29,117 bases of DNA, from contig CAZCXP010000012.1 of assembly GCA_964502665.1 (NCBI GenBank), positions 1-29,117 of the forward strand. The letters run 5' to 3'. A program made the translations under genes and the position numbers. Positions 21,984-28,174 of this stretch are shown here, one piece after another. The notes below the pieces were generated by a model. It had not been told where the DNA came from. It did no database searches and worked only from the letters and a program-made list of their open reading frames with translations. This DNA comes from SOKG01 sp964502665 (GTDB lineage: Bacteria; Chloroflexota; Dehalococcoidia; SZUA-161). The first letter of the stretch is position 1, and each line of letters starts with the position of its first letter.

Positions 21984-23056
21984 TGGGAGCAAAGATTCGG
22001 CCGGACTGGGCATCCATTGGAGCGCTAACGCTGATCCTGATGTTGGCCCTGTACCTGTTCCTGCATGGCGGTGTAGGCTATTTCACAGACTATGCCATCT
22101 TTGCGGCTATCTACGCCGTATTCTCCCTGGGACTCAATGTGCACTGGGGTTTCACCGGCTTGTTTAACATCGGCATTGCCGGCTTCTTCGCCCTGGGTGC
22201 ATACACGGCAGCGCTGCTCACCACCCCCCCGCCAGACCCTCTAATGTTTGAGGATTTCAAGTTTGGCGGCGACCTGGCGGCAGCCATTGGCGTTGGCGAT
22301 CTGTGGTTTGTCGTGGCCTTGCTCGGGGCAGGAGCTGTCTGCGGCCTCGTGGCCCTTGTTATCGGCTTCATTACCCTAAGGCTGAGGGACGACTATCTAG
22401 CCATTGCCACCCTGGGCATTGCCGAGAGCGTTCGCCTCATCTTCCTCAACGAGAGGTGGCTGGCCAATGGCTCAAAGGGTCTCTACCGCATCCCGAAGTT
22501 CCTGGGAGATGTGGTCTCCCCCGAGAACTACGATTACCTGTACCTGGCAGTGGTGATAGTCATACTGGTCATCCTGTACATAGCCGTGGAACGGGTCATC
22601 AAATCTCCCTGGGGAAGGGTGCTGAAGGCTATTCGAGAGGATGAAGTGACTACTGCGGCCAGTGGCAAGAATGTGTTCAGCTTCAAGCTTCAGTCATTCA
22701 TACTGGGATCGGTAATCATGGGTATAGGGGGTGCCCTTTACGCCTTTAACATCCGCTTCTTGGATCCCTCCACCTTTGACCCTCTGCTGGCAACCTTTGT
22801 CATTTGGGCAATGCTGATGGTGGGAGGCAGTGGCAACAATAAGGGGGCGATCCTGGGTGCCTTTGTGGTGTGGGGTATCTGGACCGGGACTCAGCACCTG
22901 CCCGGTTTCCTTTCCGACTATTACTTCCGCTACGTTATGATCGGCTTGCTCATCGTGGCCGTCATCCTGCTGCGAGCCGGCGGCATCCTCGGGGAAGAGC
23001 GAAGGGTATCAAGGCGCATTGAGCCATCAGAGGGGGCTGCCCTCCCGCAGCCATAG
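21983..23056 (+). CDS. livM: Branched-chain amino-acid-type ABC transporter permease (LivM)
   Basis: This 357-residue membrane protein has the LivM signature GLNVHWGFTGLFNIGIAGFF near 48-67, TLRLRDDYLAIATLGIAESV in the middle, and a coupling region SPWGRVLKAIREDE. It starts at ATG 21983 on the stop codon of livH. A GTG one codon earlier is equivalent. The C-terminal 20 residues are polar (GEERRVSRRIEPSEG), as often seen. It is the last gene of the transporter operon. A 66-base gap without a clear terminator separates it from the convergent livK-type gene. Confidence 0.92.
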   Translation: MGAKIRPDWASIGALTLILMLALYLFLHGGVGYFTDYAIFAAIYAVFSLGLNVHWGFTGLFNIGIAGFFALGAYTAALLTTPPPDPLMFEDFKFGGDLAAAIGVGDLWFVVALLGAGAVCGLVALVIGFITLRLRDDYLAIATLGIAESVRLIFLNERWLANGSKGLYRIPKFLGDVVSPENYDYLYLAVVIVILVILYIAVERVIKSPWGRVLKAIREDEVTTAASGKNVFSFKLQSFILGSVIMGIGGALYAFNIRFLDPSTFDPLLATFVIWAMLMVGGSGNNKGAILGAFVVWGIWTGTQHLPGFLSDYYFRYVMIGLLIVAVILLRAGGILGEERRVSRRIEPSEGAALPQP

Positions 23057-23122
23057 CGAGATGAGCAGCCCCTCTTCTACTCCTCAAGGCCTGTTAACTA
23101 CAGCGAGGTTTACTATCTTTTA

Positions 23123-24367
23123 CTAGGGTAACTCGAATCTTCCGGTCGAGACAATCTCTCCGTTCTCGATCTTCCAGATCTCGATGGTGGAGATGACATC
23201 GCCGTTCTCATCGAAGTCCTGTGAGCCCCCAGCGCCCTCGTAGTTGATATCCTTGCCGTCTTGGATGAGTTCCAGCGCTCGCGCAATACCAGCGACACCG
23301 GGCCCCACCACCTCGCCAGGCGGGTTGGCGACGTCGCGCAGTGCGTCTCGAATGGCTGCGCTGTCAGTAGTACTGCCCGCCTTCTCTGCTGCCAGGCAGA
23401 TCAGCACTACCGCATCATATGTGGTGTCGAGATACGGAAGCGGCGGTACGACTGCGAAGGCGGTCTCATAGGCGTCTTCGAAGGCAGTCCGCACAGCAGT
23501 AACTGGCGTGCCTGCGGCCGTTCCGTAGGTTCCTTCCAGGTACTGCAATCCCACCGCTGCATTCATGGCGGGCGACTTAGTACCGTCACAGAAGAGGAAG
23601 GTGTCAATGTAGCCACCCTCTATGGCCTCGCGCAGGTAGACCTGGGCGCTCTCTGGGTAGCTTAGGGCCAACAGAACATCGGGATCACCGGCGGTTGCCC
23701 GACTAAGCTCCGAGGCGTAGGTGGGCTGCACCATCTCGACGGGTACTAGCTCCAGGACTGTGCCTCCCTCCTCCTCGAAGGCCTGTTCGAATGCTTCCGC
23801 TAGCCCCTGGCCGTAGGCGTTGTTGACGTACAGTGCCGAGGCCGTGTCGTAGCCGAGCTCTTTAGCGAGACGTCCCAGAATAACCCCCTGGACCGCATCG
23901 GAGACGGTGGTGCGGAAGAGGAAGTCGTCGTCGTCCAGCACCGTTATCCCTGGCGAGGTGGATGCGGCGGAGATCTGGAGGATACCGTCGGGCACGGTGA
24001 CCGATTGCGCCACGGCGATGGTAACGCCGCTGGAGAGGGCACCGACTATTGCGACGACGTTGTTCACGCTAACCAGGGCTGATGCGCTGTCCACTCCCTG
24101 CACTGGGTTTGTGGCTGTGTCCCGAGCGACGATGGCCACCCTGGTGCCCAACACCCCGCCTGCCTGATTGACATGGTCTATGGCCAGCTGGGCGGCATCT
24201 CTATGAGCTGCACCGAAGTCGGAAAGGTCTCCGGTGAAGCTGTTTAGCTGCCCGATCTTGAGAGGAGTTACCTCTGCCGCCTCTTCCTCTCCGCAGGCTG
24301 CGGCAATGAGCGCCAAGACTGCGATCAGAACGAGTAAGATGCGGGCCGTTCCCTTGAGTTTTGACAT
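23123..24367 (-). CDS. livK: Branched-chain amino-acid-type ABC transporter substrate-binding lipoprotein (LivK)
   Basis: This 414-residue protein starts at ATG 24367, with GGAGG five bases upstream. A longer frame from 24394 lacks this site. Residues 1-25 form a lipoprotein signal: a charged SKLKGTAR head, a hydrophobic ILLVLIAVLALIAAA core, and Cys25 as the lipid-anchored residue. A periplasmic-binding type I fold follows, with PLKIGQLNSFTGDLSDFG at its first strand and a LDTTYDAVVLICLAAEKAG segment near the C-terminus. It would capture the ligand for LivGFHM. It lies on the opposite strand, convergent with livM, with its own promoter, so its level can be set independently of the membrane components. 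Confidence 0.93.
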   Translation of the reverse strand: MSKLKGTARILLVLIAVLALIAAACGEEEAAEVTPLKIGQLNSFTGDLSDFGAAHRDAAQLAIDHVNQAGGVLGTRVAIVARDTATNPVQGVDSASALVSVNNVVAIVGALSSGVTIAVAQSVTVPDGILQISAASTSPGITVLDDDDFLFRTTVSDAVQGVILGRLAKELGYDTASALYVNNAYGQGLAEAFEQAFEEEGGTVLELVPVEMVQPTYASELSRATAGDPDVLLALSYPESAQVYLREAIEGGYIDTFLFCDGTKSPAMNAAVGLQYLEGTYGTAAGTPVTAVRTAFEDAYETAFAVVPPLPYLDTTYDAVVLICLAAEKAGSTTDSAAIRDALRDVANPPGEVVGPGVAGIARALELIQDGKDINYEGAGGSQDFDENGDVISTIEIWKIENGEIVSTGRFELP

Positions 24368-24423
24368 ATTGCCCTCCTTTCTTCTTATGTCCAATGTATG
24401 TAGGGTACGATAATTCGCCGCAT

Positions 24424-24453
24424 ATTATAACCGTATCTTGTTGCATTTTGCAA
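24424..24453 (-). promoter_or_regulatory. Sigma-70-like promoter for the livK-type gene
   Basis: On the minus strand TTGCAA (24453-24448) is followed after 18 bases by a perfect TATAAT (24429-24424). The expected start is near 24417, about 50 bases before the ATG. The -35 lies in an inverted repeat TTGCATTTTGCAA at 24441-24453, which could be an operator. Confidence 0.55.
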
Positions 24454-24618
24454 TAGGGGCAAACAAATTGCTTGAAGAACGCTCTCCTATCCTTGGAAAC
24501 AGTGCGTACGACGACTAGCTGTTGTTCTGGGGAAGCGTCTGGCGCGACGGTTGGAGACTGTTGTGTAGGCTTCCTGCAAGCCCAAAAGGATTCCGGATAG
24601 GGGAGATTCTAAGCTCGA

Positions 24619-24659
24619 AGCCTGGCTGCGACTTGAATGCTACACTTTAGCCTGGCTGC
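24619..24659. repeat. 11-bp direct repeat in the livK-fabF gap
   Basis: AGCCTGGCTGC occurs at 24619-24629 and 24649-24659, exactly 30 bp apart, and both copies continue with a similar CTT. Also in this 332-base gap are the livK promoter (24424-24453) and a small GGCTT/AAGCC inverted repeat at 24568-24582. I see no gene in it. Confidence 0.35.
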
Positions 24660-24699
24660 AGCTTAGCTGGACGATGGGAATCGATGACATGTATCCTTG

Positions 24700-25986
24700 C
24701 TATTCAGCAAATCTTCTAAATACCAATGTAGCATTATTGCTGCCAAAGCCAAATGAGTTTGATAGCACAATATCAATTTTGCGTTCTTGGGCTCGATTGG
24801 GCACATAATTAAGGTCGCACTCCGGGTCTGGATTAGCATAATTGATCGTGGGTGGAGCAATATTATCCTGGATAGCCAATACTGATGCAACTGCTTCGGC
24901 TGCTCCTGATGCACCTATGAGATGACCAATCATGGATTTTGTTGAACTGATCGGCAATTCATACGCGCGTCGTTTGAATAACTGCTTAATCGCATCCGTT
25001 TCGACTTTGTCGTTTGCCTTCGTTGAGGTGCCGTGGGCGTTTATGTAGTCGACATCTTCTGGATTGACCCCTGCATCGTCAAGCGCAAGCTGCATAGCTC
25101 TGACAACGTCTTCGCCGTTCGGCGCAGGCGCGACCATATGGTAGGCCCCCGAAGTGGAACCATAACCAACAAGCTCAGCATAGATGTTGGCGCTGCGACT
25201 CCTTGCGTGCGACAATTCCTCTAATACCAGAAGCGCTGCTCCTTCCCCCATAACAAAACCATCCCTCTCTTTGTCAAAGGGACGACTTGCTTGGCTAGCT
25301 TTATCATTTCTTCGAGACATTACGCGCAGGTTGTTGAAACCTCCGAAAGTGAGCGGGGTTATCGGTGCCTCCGTACCGCCTGCCAGAATAACATCTGCCT
25401 TTTGTAGCTCTATCAGCTGTGCGGCCAAACCCAAAGCATGGTTGCTAGCGGAGCACGCCGTAGAAATCGTAATATTGGGGCCCAATAAGCCGTATTGTAT
25501 TGAAATCTGCGACGCCGGGGCATTGGGCGTTATTCGAGGAACACTCCACGGCTTTATCTTTCTGATGGCATTTCGAGGAACATCGAATGGGCTTGTCTTG
25601 CCGACGGAATTCTGATAAACCTCGAGGAATTGGCTCTCATAAAAGAACATACCTCCGAAGCCTGAACCTATATACACGCCAATGCTATTCTTGTCTTCTT
25701 TTTCAAGAATCATGCCTGAGTCTTCGATAGCCAGCTGTGCAGCTACAAGAGCTAAGTGAGTGAACCTATCAGTGGTATCCAGCAGCTTGCCAGAAATGTA
25801 TTTCGATGGATCAAAATCCCTTATCTCCGCTGCCATCTTGGTCGCGTAGTCCGAGGTATCAAAACTTGTTATTAGGCTAACCGCGGATAGACCCTCGACA
25901 TTCGCTTTCCAGAACTCGTCTTTCCCTATTCCGTTTGGGACGACTACTCCCAGACCTGTAACGACTACTCTTCTTCTTTTTGCCAT
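24700..25986 (-). CDS. fabF: 3-oxoacyl-[ACP] synthase II-like condensing enzyme
   Basis: This 428-residue protein has an intact Cys-His-His triad. Cys178 lies in STACSASNHALG, His318 in NAHGTSTKANDKVET and His355 in SMIGHLIGAS. The triad spacing (140 and 37 residues) equals that of E. coli FabF, but the cysteine falls 15 residues later because of extra sequence in the N-terminal half. The protein should elongate acyl chains on acyl carrier protein. No acyl carrier protein, malonyl transferase or reductase gene is near, so it is an orphan and might serve a specialised acyl chain rather than the housekeeping cycle. The start is ATG 25986 with only a weak GGGG upstream. Confidence 0.9.
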   Translation of the reverse strand: MAKRRRVVVTGLGVVVPNGIGKDEFWKANVEGLSAVSLITSFDTSDYATKMAAEIRDFDPSKYISGKLLDTTDRFTHLALVAAQLAIEDSGMILEKEDKNSIGVYIGSGFGGMFFYESQFLEVYQNSVGKTSPFDVPRNAIRKIKPWSVPRITPNAPASQISIQYGLLGPNITISTACSASNHALGLAAQLIELQKADVILAGGTEAPITPLTFGGFNNLRVMSRRNDKASQASRPFDKERDGFVMGEGAALLVLEELSHARSRSANIYAELVGYGSTSGAYHMVAPAPNGEDVVRAMQLALDDAGVNPEDVDYINAHGTSTKANDKVETDAIKQLFKRRAYELPISSTKSMIGHLIGASGAAEAVASVLAIQDNIAPPTINYANPDPECDLNYVPNRAQERKIDIVLSNSFGFGSNNATLVFRRFAE

Positions 25987-26223
25987 ACTTTGACCCCGGA
26001 GTCAGCTAAATTTGGAGCTGGAATGCGCCGATAGAGCAACGGGCGACGCCGAGCCCTGGGAACCAGTGCAGGTTGGCCCCAACGAGTTTATGTGGGAGTT
26101 CCCAAATTGGACCCTCCCAGCGCGCGAGACGATCTGTTGGCAAAGGCATAGAAACCAGTTGGAGATTTTGACCAAGGGATGCTCCGGAAGCAAGACCGCA
26201 GCCACGAGAGACCTATTCTAGCA

Positions 26224-26385
26224 CTAGTCTGCCTTCTTCACAATAGGCTCATCCGTGCTCTCGACTTCCATTAGCAGCTCTTCCAATATGCGGTCATCGA
26301 TCAGGTGCAGCATGGATTGGATTTGCACCAGTTCCGTCCTGAGACGCTGCTTCTCTTCTACCAGTTTTTCCAATAGCCTCTTCAT
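26224..26385 (-). CDS. Possible 53-residue coiled-coil protein
   Basis: Starting at ATG 26385 with GGTGG five bases upstream, this short frame reads MKRLLEKLVEEKQRLRTELV and continues as a heptad-like, highly charged helix ending in an acidic tail. The same frame is open for another 41 codons upstream, but that part does not look coding. I do not recognise a family. Support comes from the protein-like composition and ribosome site only. The palindrome at 26414-26428 lies 29 bases upstream and may control it. Confidence 0.4.
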   Translation of the reverse strand: MKRLLEKLVEEKQRLRTELVQIQSMLHLIDDRILEELLMEVESTDEPIVKKAD

Positions 26386-26413
26386 GATAGCCACCCCGAA
26401 AGACGGCTTCGAG

Positions 26414-26428
26414 GTCCGATATTCGGAC
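26414..26428. promoter_or_regulatory. Perfect 15-bp palindrome (6-3-6)
   Basis: GTCCGATATTCGGAC has perfect six-base arms (GTCCGA/TCGGAC) around TAT. It lies just upstream of the small minus-strand reading frame, so it may be an operator or a leader hairpin. The rest of 26386-26781 holds only a loose AGCGCC/GGCGCT repeat (26525-26547) and a weak promoter. Confidence 0.4.
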
Positions 26429-26720
26429 TTCCCCAAGAGCTTTGCACCTGAACTAGATGTGACCCGCGTCCCTTGGAGTTGAGACCAGATCGCGTATCCC
26501 ACGGCCATGTGCTACTGTCCTGTCAGCGCCTGCTGCCCTTGGGCGCTCACCTCGTAAAGAACAAAGAACCAGCCCAGATCGTCTGAACTAGTTCCTAACC
26601 AGAATGATAGCTGAAAAGGCGGCAACTGTCAATGAACCTAAGTTATCGTTTCCTCTCAATCTGGTACTGAAGTCACGTTACCATATACTCCCAAAACTGG
26701 CTCTATTGGGTGATACTCCT

Positions 26721-26750
26721 TTGAGGTTGGATGGTCTATATTGGTAAAGT
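26721..26750 (+). promoter_or_regulatory. Weak promoter candidate for the HTH-regulator pair
   Basis: TTGAGG at 26721-26726 and TAAAGT at 26745-26750 are 18 bases apart, each matching four of six consensus positions. It ends about 30 bases before the HTH gene start, which is plausible, but the match is only moderate. Confidence 0.25.
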
Positions 26751-26781
26751 GTTAGTTAAGAAGTAGATGGAGGACTTCTGG

Positions 26782-27003
26782 ATGACCAACGACAACCGGA
26801 TGGGGAGCATGCTAACGGTGAAGGAAGTGAGCCGGCTCCTCCACGTCCATAGCAACACGCTGCGGCGCTGGACCGAGCAGGGAATAATAAGGGCATACCG
26901 CATTGGGCCGCGGGGTGATCGCAGATTTAGTGCAGGGGACATCGCTGTCTTGCTTCTGGAAGATAATAAGCATGCCCCACTAAGTGGAGACAAAGGGAAG
27001 TGA
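26782..27003 (+). CDS. Small MerR/excisionase-type helix-turn-helix protein
   Basis: This 73-residue protein is almost entirely one winged-helix DNA-binding domain: MLTVKEVSRLLHVHSNTLRR followed by WTEQGIIRAYRIGPRGDRRF, the pattern of MerR-like HTH_17 domains that read one DNA half-site. There is no effector domain. ATG 26782 has GGAGG eight bases upstream. The in-frame ATG at 26767 precedes that site and is less likely. A 33-base gap leads to the NarL-type regulator gene, so the two are probably co-transcribed and may act together at shared promoters. Confidence 0.75.
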   Translation: MTNDNRMGSMLTVKEVSRLLHVHSNTLRRWTEQGIIRAYRIGPRGDRRFSAGDIAVLLLEDNKHAPLSGDKGK

Positions 27004-27036
27004 CTTCCAGACAAGATGTGGGTTCTACGGTGAGCT

Positions 27037-27813
27037 ATGCGCAGAATCGCCGTCATGATAGTGAACAGCCGGCCATTCTTCAGGGCTGGGGTACGGCAGG
27101 TTATAGCTCAAGGAGACACCGCTGACTCAATGGATATCCTTGAATGTGACCCCGGCGAGAATGGCCATGAGGCAATAGCTCAAATCGCCGCCGAGTCGCC
27201 TGATATCCTAGTACTGGATATCGCTTACCCCTTCCTAGACGGATTGGAGTTGTGCAAGAAGATCGTTCGCACTTTCCCTCAAATAAGGGTTGTGATGCTG
27301 AGCACCAACCCGGTGGAAGACGACGATGAGCTGTTTCAAGCTATCAAAAGCGGGGCGGCGGCTTACATCAGGAGCAAACACTGTTCACCAGCGGAGCTCA
27401 CCGAGGCAGTACTGCGAGCTTCCAACGGTGAGTATCCCATAAATGACAGTGTAATCACGAAACCCAAAGTCGCTCGGCGAGTGATCAGCCAATTCCAGGA
27501 GATGGCATCTAGCGTTCGAAGAGAGGATGACATAGTTACCCCCCTCACCGCAAGAGAGGTGCAAATACTGACTCTTGTCGCTGATGGCAATGCCAACAAG
27601 CGAATTGCAGTCATCCTGGGCGTCAGCGAGCAGACTATCAAGAATCACATTAGCGCTATGCTGCGAAAGCTCAATGCCAGCGATAGAGCCCACGCGGTCA
27701 TGCTCGCCGTTCGCAGTGGCTGGGTCCCCATCCAGCGTGACCGCAGCAAGAGCCGCCGCCGTGGCGATATACTCTCCGAGGCATCGGGACCATCAAGACC
27801 ATACTTCAATTGA
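27037..27813 (+). CDS. NarL/FixJ-type response regulator with degenerate receiver
   Basis: This 258-residue protein has a receiver domain (3-125) and a LuxR-type helix-turn-helix (about 167-228, TPLTAREVQILTLVADG...VSEQTIKNHISAMLRKL). The phosphate-accepting aspartate is kept as Asp61 in LVLDIAYPFLDG. However, the paired acidic residues that hold magnesium at the end of the first strand are Asn10-Ser11 (MIVNSRPFFRAG), and the usual lysine aligns with Ser113, with Lys114 next to it. Normal phosphorylation is therefore doubtful. No histidine kinase is nearby. The last 25 residues are a basic tail (SKSRRR) of unclear origin. The start is ATG 27037 with GGTGAG upstream. Confidence 0.82.
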   Translation: MRRIAVMIVNSRPFFRAGVRQVIAQGDTADSMDILECDPGENGHEAIAQIAAESPDILVLDIAYPFLDGLELCKKIVRTFPQIRVVMLSTNPVEDDDELFQAIKSGAAAYIRSKHCSPAELTEAVLRASNGEYPINDSVITKPKVARRVISQFQEMASSVRREDDIVTPLTAREVQILTLVADGNANKRIAVILGVSEQTIKNHISAMLRKLNASDRAHAVMLAVRSGWVPIQRDRSKSRRRGDILSEASGPSRPYFN

Positions 27814-28025
27814 ACACCCCGCGATATCCTCGCCAGCCCTGACCATTGCTCACTGCTTTTGGCCCCCGCTTCAGCATACTGCCACAACGTTTCTTCCTCA
27901 AACAGGGCCTTTGCGATTGCATCAATGCCCGGTCTTTCTAAATCTGTCAAAACAATCATGCCCCCGTCATAGTAGCGCCAGTCATAGTAACCATCTTTGA
28001 CCAAGTAAGCTAGTGCTTGCCTGGA
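27814..28025 (-). pseudogene. Possible remnant of an unknown minus-strand gene
   Basis: Between the regulator and the glycoside hydrolase genes, the minus strand is open from after TAA 28028-28026 and reads a plausible protein (ALAYLVKDGYYDWRYYDGG, then MIVLTDLERPGIDAIAKAL). No ATG with a ribosome site is present, only TTG 28004 or an internal ATG. Downstream the frame runs into the antisense of the regulator gene, where it loses protein character. I do not recognise a family. It could be a decayed gene or a chance frame. The remaining 150 bases up to 28174 hold only the palindrome at 28135-28151. Confidence 0.25.
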
Positions 28026-28134
28026 TTACTGGTACCAATTCCTTAACGGCAAAGTACCATTTCACTGGCAGAAAAGCCCAAATAGGTGATGGATTGCTGC
28101 AGATACAGGGCTATCCTTAATGTTTAGGAAGCAG

Positions 28135-28151
28135 TTGTCATTAAATGACAA
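28135..28151. promoter_or_regulatory. Perfect 17-bp palindrome upstream of the glycoside hydrolase
   Basis: TTGTCATTAAATGACAA has perfect eight-base arms around a single central A. It ends 12 bases before the GGAGG of the glycoside hydrolase gene and 23 bases before its ATG. Size and symmetry fit a dimeric repressor or activator site. No convincing -35/-10 pair was found, although TTAAAT inside it could serve as a -10. Confidence 0.5.
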
Positions 28152-28174
28152 TAGTTCATAAGCGGAGGTTGCGA

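Noticed and set aside
23057..23122. Terminator between convergent livM and livK
   Set aside because: No stable stem with a T-run is visible in the 66-base gap.
26002..26221. Overlapping open frames of about 67-69 codons on both strands between the fabF-type gene and the small coiled-coil frame
   Set aside because: Neither has a ribosome site or protein-like pattern. The gap of 237 bases is treated as non-coding.
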